64,000 bases of DNA from Streptomyces pyxinicus (GTDB lineage Bacteria; Actinomycetota; Actinomycetes; Streptomycetales; Streptomycetaceae), in the NCBI RefSeq assembly GCF_024753135.1, contig NZ_JANUGP010000008.1, forward strand, positions 124,001 to 188,000, given 5' to 3'. Shown piece by piece: positions 54,001-62,889 of the stretch. The position numbers and the translations under genes were made by a program. Every line of letters begins with the position of its first letter. Position 1 is the stretch's first letter. The notes under the pieces were generated by a model. That model was given only the letters and a program-made list of their open reading frames with translations, searched no databases and was not told the origin of the DNA.

Positions 54001-54962
54001 ATGCGCGCCGGGACGCCGCCTGGAAGTCTCCGCGGCGTGATCACCGACAGAGGGGCGCTTACCGCCCTGCGTCTCTTCCTGGTCCGGGCGGCCATGGCGG
54101 CCGTGGGTCCGGTGTTCGGCTTCGTGCCGGCGGGGGCGGCCTGGGGCGGTGGAGCCGGCGCGACGGTGCCGGTCTTCGCCTTGGGCGTGCCCCTCATGGT
54201 GGGTCTGCTGGCCCTGGCGGGCCTGCCGGCACGGACCGTGGTGCCGTGGTGTGACTCCGGGCCGCGGCGACTGGGCCGGGCGGTACTGGTCTTCGTCCTC
54301 GGCACGCTCGGCGTCCTGGCGGGTCTGGCCGCCTGCGCCGCGGACGTCAGCCTGGGCAGCGCCGGCACCCGGATCGCGCTGACGGGAGTGCCGTACGCCG
54401 TGGCCGCGGCGATCCTGGTGCCGAGCCGGTGGGTGCGGCTGGGGGCGCCGGCCGTGCTGGCGGCCGGGGTGGCCTACGGCGGTTTCGTCGGCCCGGCGCA
54501 GGCACGGCAGCGTCAGCACGAGGCGGAGATCGCCCGGTACCGGGAGAAGCCGGACCTGCTGTACCTGGGCACCGCGCCGCGGGGCATGCGGCTGACCCGC
54601 GCCCAGGCGGCCCCGCCTCCTTCGCCGTCAGCTACAGCCCCGTCCGGGACGGATACGAGCCCGGCTACGTGGGCCTCGTCGTGCGGGAGCCGCTCACGCC
54701 GGTCCCGCGCTGCCCCGAGCCCGCGACGAAGGGCGAGACCTGCACGGCGGACGCGCACGGCGAGACCGTCACGATCCATGACGTCGGCGGCGGCCTCCGC
54801 GAGGTCACGATCACCCGCCGCCACGGGAAGGTGGAGGCCGAGGCCAGCAGCCAGACCCTCGGCGAACCCGGGCTACGCCGCCTCCTGGACACGCTGCACC
54901 CTGTGTCGGACAGGGAGTTGGAGGGGCTGATGCGGGAGAAGACGATCGAGCACACCCCCTGA
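54001..54962 (+). pseudogene. Frameshifted membrane protein gene of unknown family
   Basis: The first part (from ATG 54001, or GTG 54037) encodes about four membrane segments (LRLFLVRAAMAAVGPVFGF, FALGVPLMVGLLALAG, LVFVLGTLGVLAGLAAC, ILVPSRWVRLGAPAVLAAG) and a membrane-proximal region ending MRLTRAQAAPP. From about 54611 the sensible frame changes to ASFAVSYSPVRDGYEPGYVGLVV in part and continues to a natural end at 54962 (REVTITRRHGKVEAEA). One extra C in the CCCC run at 54611-54614 would restore a single frame. Either the gene is inactivated by a 1-bp deletion or this is a sequencing error. The family was not recognised. Confidence 0.65.
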
Positions 54963-55072
54963 CACGGCCCCGATGCATGCGAGCCCCCCAACGGGTGGCC
55001 GGACTCAGTCGCCGGACTCGGGGTATCCGACCTGAGCGGCACTCAGATTCCGAACGACCCGAGGAGGCGTCC

Positions 55073-55270
55073 ATGCCGCTCACCTTCCGCAAGAGCTTCC
55101 GGATCCTGCCCGGCGTGCGGCTGAACATCAACCGGCACTCCTGGTCCATCACCACCGGCGGCAAGAACGGCCCCCGGCACACGCACAGCAGCACCGGACG
55201 TCGTACGACATCGATGGATCTGCCCGGACCTTTCGGGTGGCGTCGTACCCATTCGGGCAAAAACCGCTGA
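55073..55270 (+). CDS. Small DUF4236 protein
   Basis: The predicted product is 65 residues. ATG 55073 follows GAGGAGG. The sequence begins MPLTFRKSFRILPGVRLN and continues SWSITTGGKNGPRHT, the pattern of DUF4236, a short domain found alone or at the N-terminus of membrane proteins and of unknown function. The C-terminus is basic. It is independent of the murA gene downstream. Confidence 0.78.
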   Translation: MPLTFRKSFRILPGVRLNINRHSWSITTGGKNGPRHTHSSTGRRTTSMDLPGPFGWRRTHSGKNR

Positions 55271-55328
55271 CAGGCCCTCATCCGGCCGGTACGCGACCGT
55301 CACCCGAATGGACCCCCCAGGAGGCGCC

Positions 55329-55349
55329 ATCTCATATCTGAGATAGCCT
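55329..55349 (+). promoter_or_regulatory. Palindromic operator overlapping a leaderless promoter of the XRE-murA gene
   Basis: ATCTCA and TGAGAT (55329-55344) are separated by TATC. The last T of the palindrome is the first base of TAGCCT (55344-55349), which is followed by 7 nt and ATG 55357. No ribosome binding site is present. The position suggests autorepression, perhaps by the protein's own XRE domain. Confidence 0.55.
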
Positions 55350-55356
55350 CAACCTC

Positions 55357-56886
55357 ATGTCAGACGACTACCTCGTACGCATCGGCAAGCTCATCCGTGA
55401 CGCCCGGCAGCACCGGGGCTGGACCCAGACCCAGCTCGCGGAGGCGCTCGGCACCAGCCAGAGCGCGGTCAACCGCATCGAGCGCGGCAACCAGAACATC
55501 AGCCTTGAGATGATCGCCCGCATCGGTGAGGCCCTGGACAGCGAGATCGTGTCGCTGGGCTACGCGGGTCCGATGCATCTGCGTGTGGTCGGCGGCCGCC
55601 GGCTGTCCGGTGCCATCGACGTCAAGACCAGCAAGAACGCCTGTGTGGCCCTGTTGTGCGGCTCGCTGCTCAACAAGGGCCGCACGGTGCTGCGGCGGGT
55701 GGCGCGGATCGAGGAGGTGTACCGCCTTCTGGAGGTGCTGAACTCCATCGGCGTGCGCACCCGCTGGATCAACGACGGGGTCGACCTGGAGCTGGTGCCG
55801 CCGGCCGAGCTGGAGATGGCGGCGATCGACGCGGAGGCGGCCGTCCGCACCCGCTCCATCATCATGTTCCTCGGCCCTCTGCTGCACCGTATGGACGCGT
55901 TCAAGCTGCCGTACGCCGGCGGCTGCGACCTCGGCACCCGGACCATCGAGCCGCACATGATCGCGCTGCGCCGCTTCGGCCTGGACATCGCGGCCACCGA
56001 GGGCCAGTACCACGCCCGGGTCGACCGCACGGTCCGCCCCGACCGCCCGATCGTGCTGACCGAGCGCGGCGACACCGTGACCGAGAACGCGCTGCTGGCC
56101 GCCGCCCGGCACGACGGCGTGACGGTCATCCGCAACGCCTCCTCCAACTACATGGTCCAGGACCTGTGCTTCTTCCTGGAGGCGCTCGGCGTCAGGGTGG
56201 AGGGCATCGGCACCACCACGCTGACCGTCCACGGCGTGCCGAACATCGACGTCGACGTCGACTACTCCCCCTCCGAGGACCCGGTCGAGGCGATGAGCCT
56301 GCTGGCCGCCGCGGTCGTCACCGAGTCGGAGCTGACGGTCCGCCGCGTCCCCATCGAGTTCCTGGAGATCGAGCTGGCGGTCCTGGAGGAGATGGGCCTC
56401 GACCACGACCGCTCCCCCGAGTACTTCGCGGACAACGGCCGCACCCGCCTGGTCGACCTGACCGTCCGCCCCTCCAAGCTCGAAGCCCCGATCGACAAGA
56501 TCCACCCGATGCCCTTCCCGGGCCTCAACATCGACAACGTGCCGTTCTTCGCGGCCATCGCGGCGGTCGCCTCCGGCCAGACCCTGATCCACGACTGGGT
56601 CTACGACAACCGCGCGATCTACCTCACCGACCTCAACCGCCTCGGCGGCCGCCTCCAACTCCTCGACCCCCACCGCGTCCTGGTCGAGGGCCCCACCCGC
56701 TGGCGCGCCGCCGAGATGATGTGCCCACCCGCCCTCCGCCCCGCCGTGGTCGTCCTCCTGGCGATGATGGCGGCCGAGGGCACGTCGGTCCTGCGGAACG
56801 TGTATGTCATCAACCGGGGGTACGAGGATCTGGCGGAGCGGCTGAACTCTGTCGGGGCGCAGATCGAGATCTTTCGGGACATCTGA
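55357..56886 (+). CDS. murA: UDP-N-acetylglucosamine 1-carboxyvinyltransferase with N-terminal XRE domain (MurA2-like)
   Basis: The predicted product is 509 residues. The first 65 residues form an XRE helix-turn-helix (WTQTQLAEALGTSQSAVNRIERG in part). The MurA/EPSP-synthase-like domain follows (about 72-509), with Lys93-Asn94 in KTSKNA and the catalytic-loop cysteine Cys190 in YAGGCDLGTR. MurA transfers enolpyruvate from PEP to UDP-GlcNAc, the first committed peptidoglycan step. All key residues are present, so the enzyme may be active. A DNA-binding fusion is not normal for the housekeeping MurA (about 420 residues), but is known in streptomycetes as a second paralogue. Confidence 0.9.
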   Translation: MSDDYLVRIGKLIRDARQHRGWTQTQLAEALGTSQSAVNRIERGNQNISLEMIARIGEALDSEIVSLGYAGPMHLRVVGGRRLSGAIDVKTSKNACVALLCGSLLNKGRTVLRRVARIEEVYRLLEVLNSIGVRTRWINDGVDLELVPPAELEMAAIDAEAAVRTRSIIMFLGPLLHRMDAFKLPYAGGCDLGTRTIEPHMIALRRFGLDIAATEGQYHARVDRTVRPDRPIVLTERGDTVTENALLAAARHDGVTVIRNASSNYMVQDLCFFLEALGVRVEGIGTTTLTVHGVPNIDVDVDYSPSEDPVEAMSLLAAAVVTESELTVRRVPIEFLEIELAVLEEMGLDHDRSPEYFADNGRTRLVDLTVRPSKLEAPIDKIHPMPFPGLNIDNVPFFAAIAAVASGQTLIHDWVYDNRAIYLTDLNRLGGRLQLLDPHRVLVEGPTRWRAAEMMCPPALRPAVVVLLAMMAAEGTSVLRNVYVINRGYEDLAERLNSVGAQIEIFRDI

Positions 56887-56902
56887 CAGCCCTCAGCCGA
56901 CG

Positions 56903-56920
56903 CGCCCCTGTACGGGCGCC
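56903..56920. terminator. Short hairpin between convergent murA and the LuxR-type regulator
   Basis: GCGCCC (56903-56908) pairs with GGGCGC (56915-56920) in the 37-bp gap. Confidence 0.4.
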
Positions 56921-56923
56921 CCG

Positions 56924-59656
56924 CTATGGGCCGTCCGGCGGCGGCAGGGCCAGCGCCCGGCGGGATGGTGCGGAGAGTTTGCGCATGGCGCGGCTGACGT
57001 GCTGTTCGACCGTGCGTGGGGAGAGGTGCAGGGTGTCGGCGATCTCGCGGTTGGTCAGGCCGTGGGCGGCGAGGTCGGCGACCTCGCGTTCGCGGGGGGA
57101 GAGTCCGGGGGCGTGCGGGGGGCGGCCGCGGCGGTGTTCCATGAGGCGGAGTGCGGCGCGTACCCGGGCGGTGTCCCAGGTGGCGCCGAGGTCGGCGAGG
57201 GTCCGTACGGCGGTCTCCAGGTCCTGGCGCGCGGCGGTCCGGTCGTCGGCGGACAGCGCGGCGCGGGCGGCGGCCTCGGTCGCCAGCGCGGCCAGGTACG
57301 GCCGGGGCAGGGTGGCGTAGCCGGCGGCCGAGGCCTGGTAGCGCCGCCGGGCTTCGGCGTGGTCGCCGGCCTCCGCCGCCAGGGCGGCCGCGCACCAGTG
57401 GGCGGCGGCCTCGGCGGCCGGGAGCGGCGGGCGGCGCAGCCCGCGGGCGAACTCGTCGGCCAGGGCCTCGGCTTCCGCCGGGCGGCCGGCGGCCAGCGCC
57501 GCGGTGACCGCCCAGGGCGCGACCTCGGCGGCCCAGGCCCAGATGCCCTTGCGGCGCAGCCGGGTCCAGGCGGTGTCGGCCAGGGCCCGGGCGGCTTCCG
57601 TGTCGCCCCGGGCGAGGGCGAGGCGGATCAGGAGGGCGGAGGCGGCCGAGGCGATCGGCACCAGCTGGGCGTCCAGCGTCGGGGCACCGGGGCCGAGGAG
57701 GCGGTCGGTGACCTGCTGCCACTCGCCTTGGGCCAAGGCGAGTGTGGCCAGCACCAGGTGGGCGTCGGTGCCGAGGACCGGGCTGTCCGGGACCTGGGCG
57801 ACCAGTCCCTCGGCCCGCTCGGCCAGGCCCGTCCAGCGGCCGGTGAAGCAGTCGAGCAACAGGGCCGCGCTGCGGCCTGCCAGGGAGGTGGTCGAGTCGG
57901 TGTGCGGGCGGCCCGGGTGCGCCAGGCTCTGGTCCAGCCAGACACGGGCTTCCCGGTAGCGGCCCAGCCAGGTGGCCGCGTCGGCGGCGTTGGACAGGCC
58001 GCGCGCCCAGTGGTGGAGGTGCTCCGGTTCCCCGTCCGGGCCGGGTGCGGTGGCGAGATGACGGTCGGCGTGGGGCGCGCCGACGGTCAGCAGCAGGGAG
58101 ACGCCGTTGGCCGCGACGGCCGCGTGCAGGGCGGGTTCCGCCACGGTGGCCGCCGCCGTCTCGGCCCGTTCCAGCCAGTTCAGGTGTTCGGCGAGGGTGG
58201 CGCCGGGCCAGTGCGGTATGGCCATGCCGGACAGCACCCGTGCTTCGAGCGCCGGCTGGCCGGACATTCCGCAGGCGGTCCGCTCCAGGTGCAGCCAGCC
58301 GTCCCGGTCGGGCGGCAGCGGGCCGCACAGCGCCAGCGTCAGTGAGATCCGGGCCTGTCCGCGTACCGCTCCCGGCAGGGCCGGATCGCCGGCGATCGAG
58401 GAGAACAGCCGCTGGGCGGTGGTGATCGGCAGGGCCGCCATCAGGGGAGCCATGGTCGCCGCGGCGAGCCGGGCCCTGGAGTGCACCGCCAGCCGCCGGT
58501 CGGCGAGGGTACGGCGCAGCAGCCGGTCGGCTTCGTCGGGGCGGCGCGCCTCGATGTGCTCGCCGATGGCGCGTTGGACGGCACGCAGCCGCCCGCGCTC
58601 CTGACCGCCGGCCTCCAGGTGCGCGGCGACGGACGGCCAGGGCGGCTGCCGTCGGCCGGTGAGCACCCGGGCCGCCGCGCGGTGCAGAACCGCGCGGCGG
58701 GGTCCCGGCAGTGCGGCGGCGACCGCGTCGGCGGCCAAGGGGACGGCGAACCCGTAGGCGTCCGGGCCGAGTTCCTGGAGGACGGCTGCCTCCAGGACGC
58801 GGACGAGCGCTTCCTGTCCCGCGGCCTCGGAGAGTCCGGCCATCTCCGCCAGCTCGGCGGCCGACGCCGGTCCGGCACCGGGCCCTGCCGCCGGGCCGCC
58901 CAGGATCGCGGCGGCCCAGACCAGGGGGCGGCACCGGACCGGAAGGGCGGCTGTCCGGGCGCGGACCAGTTCGGACAGGCGGGGCGGCGGTTCCAGGGCC
59001 GACACCGCACCGGAGGTGAGCGGTGGTCCGCCGGGTGCCGGTGGGTCGAGCATCTCCAGGACGTCCACGACGACTTGCGCCACGCCCCCGGTCATCCGGT
59101 GCAGGGGGACGACCAGTGCGGAGGAGAGCGCCGACGGGCCGAGGCGGGTCGCGGCCAGCCGTCGTACGCCCGCGAGGTCGAGCGGTTCCACCCGGTGACG
59201 CAGGACCGTGGTACCGGTCGGGGGGGTCAGCGGCCGTCCCAAGGGCAGCCCGGGCAGCGGGAGTTCCTCCGGGCGGTAGGCAAGCGCCAGCACCTGTGCG
59301 CGGCGCGCCGTGCGCACGGTCTCCCACAGCAGTCGCCGGGCCGCGTCTCCCGCCTCCTGGACGTCGTCCACGACGAGCAGTGCGGGCCGCGCGGCCGGGT
59401 CCTCGCCGGATGATCCGACAGGGCTCGCGGAACCGGCCGTCCCTCCTCTCCTCAGCCGTGCGGACGGCAGGTGTCCGGCGGCCGAGAGCGCGGCGCACTC
59501 CACACCGTCCGGTACGGCGGCGCGAAGGTGCCGCAGCAGACGGGACTTGCCCGTGCCGGCCGCGCCCTCGATCAGCAGCACCAGGGCGGCACCGTCCCCG
59601 GAGCCGAGGACTCGCCGTACCCGATCCACGACCTCGGACTCCTCCGGGGGGACCAT
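56924..59656 (-). CDS. Large ATP-binding LuxR-family regulator (LAL)
   Basis: The predicted product is 910 residues. An N-terminal AAA/STAND ATPase has Walker A (IEGAAGTGKSR, 29-39) and Walker B (ALLVVDDVQEA, about 92). A long helical, TPR-like middle follows (about 340-830). The C-terminal LuxR helix-turn-helix is at about 855-900 (LSPREREVADLAAHGLTNREI, one residue over the motif core). Such regulators activate pathway-specific operons, often after ligand binding to the helical part. ATG 59656 follows GAGAGG. No biosynthetic cluster is adjacent; the secreted-protein gene across the 353-bp intergenic region is a possible target. Confidence 0.87.
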   Translation of the reverse strand: MVPPEESEVVDRVRRVLGSGDGAALVLLIEGAAGTGKSRLLRHLRAAVPDGVECAALSAAGHLPSARLRRGGTAGSASPVGSSGEDPAARPALLVVDDVQEAGDAARRLLWETVRTARRAQVLALAYRPEELPLPGLPLGRPLTPPTGTTVLRHRVEPLDLAGVRRLAATRLGPSALSSALVVPLHRMTGGVAQVVVDVLEMLDPPAPGGPPLTSGAVSALEPPPRLSELVRARTAALPVRCRPLVWAAAILGGPAAGPGAGPASAAELAEMAGLSEAAGQEALVRVLEAAVLQELGPDAYGFAVPLAADAVAAALPGPRRAVLHRAAARVLTGRRQPPWPSVAAHLEAGGQERGRLRAVQRAIGEHIEARRPDEADRLLRRTLADRRLAVHSRARLAAATMAPLMAALPITTAQRLFSSIAGDPALPGAVRGQARISLTLALCGPLPPDRDGWLHLERTACGMSGQPALEARVLSGMAIPHWPGATLAEHLNWLERAETAAATVAEPALHAAVAANGVSLLLTVGAPHADRHLATAPGPDGEPEHLHHWARGLSNAADAATWLGRYREARVWLDQSLAHPGRPHTDSTTSLAGRSAALLLDCFTGRWTGLAERAEGLVAQVPDSPVLGTDAHLVLATLALAQGEWQQVTDRLLGPGAPTLDAQLVPIASAASALLIRLALARGDTEAARALADTAWTRLRRKGIWAWAAEVAPWAVTAALAAGRPAEAEALADEFARGLRRPPLPAAEAAAHWCAAALAAEAGDHAEARRRYQASAAGYATLPRPYLAALATEAAARAALSADDRTAARQDLETAVRTLADLGATWDTARVRAALRLMEHRRGRPPHAPGLSPREREVADLAAHGLTNREIADTLHLSPRTVEQHVSRAMRKLSAPSRRALALPPPDGP

Positions 59657-59691
59657 CGCGCCTCTCCGGTCTCCGGCCCGAACCCGCTCCC

Positions 59692-59710
59692 GTTCAGGGC
59701 CGGTTCAGGG
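59692..59710. promoter_or_regulatory. Direct repeat in the promoter region of the LAL gene
   Basis: GTTCAGGG occurs at 59692-59699 and 59703-59710, an 11-bp period (one helical turn), about 40-55 bp upstream of ATG 59656. Such in-phase repeats are typical activator sites. The rest of the 353-bp gap (59657-60009) is AT-richer around 59711-59740 and then proline-codon-like GC sequence with no gene. Confidence 0.45.
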
Positions 59711-60009
59711 TTTCTTTGCGTATCCGTATTCCGGCCGTCCGCATTGCTCGGGCGTACGCCGGCGCAGCAGCCTAATGGCCGCCGGGAGGATCCATCCAGT
59801 CCCCGAACGAACCCCCCGGCCGGACATCCCGGTGCTCCCGCGCCGTCGGCCCCAGCGGCGGCACGCGGCGAGGACCGGACTGTCCGCACCGCACGGAAGA
59901 CCGCCGCGGGAACCGGCCCGGCCACCCACCCGTCACGGTCGCTCCACCCCACCCCTACGCCCCCACCCGGCGCCCCGGTCTGCCCGCGCGCCGAGCTAAG
60001 GAAGCCACC

Positions 60010-60996
60010 GTGAAGTCACTCGAAGTCGTCCCCGCCCTCCTGACCTGCGCCGTCGTCGCCCTGTCGGCGAGTACGGGCACCGCGAGCGCCTACGACGACG
60101 CCCACGCCGCCAACTCCCCCACGGCCCGGACCCGTTCCGTCGCGCCCGCCGCCGCCGGCCCCTGCGCCTCGAACGCGCTGTCCGGCCGCGGCGTGCGAGG
60201 AGCGCGCTCTGCCGCCGAGGTCACGCGCCGGCTCGGCCCGCTGACCGACGAGCACCGGGCGGCGCGCGGCTACGTGGCCGGCAAGGGCGCCCTGGCCACG
60301 CCCGGCGCCTTCCGTGCGGGCGCGGGGGCGGCGGCGACGGCCATCCACCCCGCGCAGGGAACCGCGTTCAAGCAGTTGCAGGGCAGCGACGGCGCGTGCG
60401 CCACCCAGTCCGTCTCCACCCGGGTGCGGGTCCGGGACGCCGACACCACCATCTACACCCCGACCATGTATCCGGCGGGCGGCTCGTGCATCGAGCTGGT
60501 CACCGTCTACAACCAGGGCGAGGCGTCGGTGTCCGCCTGGGACTGGTGCCGCAGCGTCACCTTCAAGGCGTCGGTGCCCATCGACAGCAGCTTCCTCAAC
60601 ACCTACACCGACGGCTCCTCCAGCGCCTACACGGGCCGGGTGATCAAGACGTCCGCGACGAGCAACACCTGGGCCGCGGATCTGTACAACTACCGCACCC
60701 GCGGCTGGGACCGGCTGTACACCCAGTCGGGGACCACGCAGGCCCGCTACGACGGCTGGGACATCTACGAGCTGTACTCCACCGTCGGGGCCTCGGGGCG
60801 GTCCGGCTCCTGTGACGCCATGGCGGGTGTCACCTTCGAGTCCTCGAACATAGCGGTGCGCACCAACGGCGCCTGGACCGCGGCCTCCCCGGCCAACTCG
60901 GACACCGGGTACGACGCGCCGAACAGCGCCTTCTACTGCCCCACGCGCACCTACCGCATGGTGAACGCCTACGACCACTGGGTGGCCGTCGGCTGA
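60010..60996 (+). CDS. Secreted protein of unknown function
   Basis: The predicted product is 328 residues. GTG 60010 follows AAGGAAG. The signal peptide ends near TASA (about 1-27). An Ala-rich region (to about 115) precedes a Cys-, Tyr- and Trp-rich domain (about 125-328) with five spaced cysteines (DGACATQ, GSCIELVTVYNQGEASVSAW, WCRSVTFKA, GSCDAMAG, FYCPTR). The pattern looks like a disulfide-stabilised beta-sandwich, possibly carbohydrate-binding. I do not recognise a named family. A hairpin follows the stop. Confidence 0.7.
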   Translation: MKSLEVVPALLTCAVVALSASTGTASAYDDAHAANSPTARTRSVAPAAAGPCASNALSGRGVRGARSAAEVTRRLGPLTDEHRAARGYVAGKGALATPGAFRAGAGAAATAIHPAQGTAFKQLQGSDGACATQSVSTRVRVRDADTTIYTPTMYPAGGSCIELVTVYNQGEASVSAWDWCRSVTFKASVPIDSSFLNTYTDGSSSAYTGRVIKTSATSNTWAADLYNYRTRGWDRLYTQSGTTQARYDGWDIYELYSTVGASGRSGSCDAMAGVTFESSNIAVRTNGAWTAASPANSDTGYDAPNSAFYCPTRTYRMVNAYDHWVAVG

Positions 60997-61034
60997 CGCA
61001 CCGCTCCGCGCCGCCCCGCGCGTCCACCGCCGCG

Positions 61035-61069
61035 ACGGCCGCGGTCTCGGCCGCCGAGACCGCGGCCGT
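61035..61069 (+). terminator. 16-bp perfect hairpin after the secreted protein gene
   Basis: ACGGCCGCGGTCTCGG (61035-61050) pairs with CCGAGACCGCGGCCGT (61054-61069) with a 3-nt loop. It lies 39 bp past the stop. Confidence 0.8.
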
Positions 61070-61131
61070 AGCGGTCCGCCCGTACGTCCTCCCCCACTCT
61101 CCCCCGCTCTCCCTCACTCTCAGGGACGGTC

Positions 61132-62277
61132 ATGACCCCCTTACCTCTTCCCGCGCCGACTCGTGCGGCGCGCCTGCGACGGGCTCTGACGGCGCTTCTC
61201 ACCGGGCTGGCGCTGAGCGTGACCGCGGCCGTGCTCTCGCCCGCCGCCTCGGCACGGACGGCGGACATCGTGCGGGTTTCCAAGGACCTGGCGTACGCCC
61301 CCGCCCAGCCGGCCGGGTCCCAGGGACATCTGCTGGATCTCTACGTGCCGGCGTCCCCGGCCCCTGTCCCCCTGGTGATCTTCACCAGCGGCTCGGGCTG
61401 GATGGCGGACAGCGGGCGGCGCGGCGCCGACACGGTGGCCGCTCAGCTCAACTCCCATGGCTACGCCGTCGCCGGGGTGGCCGTCCGCTCCAGCGGCCAG
61501 GCCCGGTTCCCCGCCCAGTTGTACGACATCAAGGCCGCCGTCCGCTGGCTGCGCGCGAACGCCGGCACGTACCACCTGGACCCCCGTCGCATCGCGATCA
61601 TGGGGGACTCCTCCGGCGGCTGGGTCACGACCATGGCAGCCGTGACCGGAGACATCCCGTGGCTGGAGGGTGACGTGGGGGTGCGCGGTCCCTCCAGCGC
61701 CGTCCAGGCGGCGATCCCCTTCTACGCGCCCACGGACTTCCTCGCGATGGACGCGCACATGCCGGACAACTGCGCGGTGTTCAACGCCGCGTTCGGGCTC
61801 ACCGACTGCCACTCCGATCCCCGCTCACCCGAGTCGCGGCTGCTGGGATGCGCGATCACGGCATGCCCCGGCCGGGTCGCCGCGGCCAGTCCGCTCTCCT
61901 ACATCGGCGGCCGGCCCGCACCGCCCTTCCTCCTCCTGCACGGTGAACCGGACGCCTTCGTCCCGTACCACCAGAGCCGTCTGCTCTTCGACGCGCTCGC
62001 CGCCGCGGGCGGTGCGGTACGCCTGATCTCCTTCCCCGGGGCGGGCCACGGCACCGCGTTCCGGATGCTCACCGACGACGCCACGCGCGCCGGCGCCCGG
62101 GAGGAGTCGGCAGGGAACGGGCACAGCACCCCGGCCCGTCCCGTCACGCCGACCTGGGAGACGATCACGGCGTTCCTCGACCGGCGGTTGGGCCACCACT
62201 CCTCCTCGGCCGCCGGCCCGGTCCGTCGCCAGGTGGTGTCACCAGAGGTCTCTCGCAACACGGTCTCCGTCGTGTGA
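61132..62277 (+). CDS. Secreted alpha/beta hydrolase (esterase-like)
   Basis: The predicted product is 381 residues. ATG 61132 follows AGGGAC. Signal peptide about 1-42. The hydrolase core has GHLLDLYVP, an oxyanion-type loop (FTSGSGWMADSG), the nucleophile in MGDSSGGWV (near 160), an acidic residue in LLHGEPDAFVPYHQS, and His in FPGAGHG. This is the arrangement of the carboxylesterase/BD-FAE-like group. Acyl ester or polysaccharide deacylation is plausible; the substrate is unknown. An extra Ser/Thr/Val-rich tail of about 50 residues follows the last helix. Confidence 0.83.
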   Translation: MTPLPLPAPTRAARLRRALTALLTGLALSVTAAVLSPAASARTADIVRVSKDLAYAPAQPAGSQGHLLDLYVPASPAPVPLVIFTSGSGWMADSGRRGADTVAAQLNSHGYAVAGVAVRSSGQARFPAQLYDIKAAVRWLRANAGTYHLDPRRIAIMGDSSGGWVTTMAAVTGDIPWLEGDVGVRGPSSAVQAAIPFYAPTDFLAMDAHMPDNCAVFNAAFGLTDCHSDPRSPESRLLGCAITACPGRVAAASPLSYIGGRPAPPFLLLHGEPDAFVPYHQSRLLFDALAAAGGAVRLISFPGAGHGTAFRMLTDDATRAGAREESAGNGHSTPARPVTPTWETITAFLDRRLGHHSSSAAGPVRRQVVSPEVSRNTVSVV

Positions 62278-62287
62278 CCCTGGTGTC

Positions 62288-62788
62288 ATGACCGATCACC
62301 GTGAGATCGCCATCGTCAGCTGGTCCGGTCAGGCCCCTGCGATCGAGGGCGGCCTGACCGCCTTGCTGGCGGCCTACCATCTGCGGACGGAGGCCGAGAA
62401 GGGCGAACCGGTCGCCGATGTGGACGGGCTGCCCGATCGCTACCGGGCAGAAGTCGCGGACCCCCGGGCCGCGTTCGCCGGCGATGTCGTGCTGGTGGCT
62501 CTCCTGGGAGACGCCGTTGTGGGCTGCCTGGTGGTGGCCTCTCCGGTCGACGGACAGTCGGAGATCAAGAGGCTCTGGACCGACCCCGGGTTCCGTGGCC
62601 GGGGCGTCGCGTCCGCCTTGCTCGGCGCCGCGCTCGCTCACGCCGCGGAGACGGGCGCGGACGCCGTCCGGCTCTCGGTGTGGGAGTGGCGAACCGGGGC
62701 CATCGCCCTGTACGAGCGGCTCGGGTTCACCGTCACCCGGTCATGGGACGAGCGGGACCGGCTGGTGTGCATGCGGCGCGCCGCCTGA
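62288..62788 (+). CDS. GNAT-family N-acetyltransferase
   Basis: The predicted product is 166 residues. The acetyl-CoA-binding motif A is IKRLWTDPGFRGRGVASALL (about 98-117), and ALYERLGFTVTRSW is the usual motif B end. The substrate is unknown. ATG 62288 has no clear ribosome binding site; GACCCT lies 6 nt upstream. It starts 10 bp after the esterase stop. Confidence 0.85.
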   Translation: MTDHREIAIVSWSGQAPAIEGGLTALLAAYHLRTEAEKGEPVADVDGLPDRYRAEVADPRAAFAGDVVLVALLGDAVVGCLVVASPVDGQSEIKRLWTDPGFRGRGVASALLGAALAHAAETGADAVRLSVWEWRTGAIALYERLGFTVTRSWDERDRLVCMRRAA

Positions 62789-62889
62789 GTGGTCACCGCC
62801 GGCCGGGCGGACGGGCGGTCCGCGATGAGTTTCCGGCGATGCGGTGATCGCTGAGGCGGCGAGGACGGCGCGGGGCGGGGCGGGGGTGG

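Noticed and set aside
53834..54040. A 68-codon plus-strand frame over the acnA upstream region
   Set aside because: It covers the MarR-type palindrome and has no ribosome binding site or protein-like pattern; the region is better read as regulatory.
62789..62889. A terminator between the GNAT gene and the response regulator
   Set aside because: Only short, widely separated complementary words were found, with no convincing stem.
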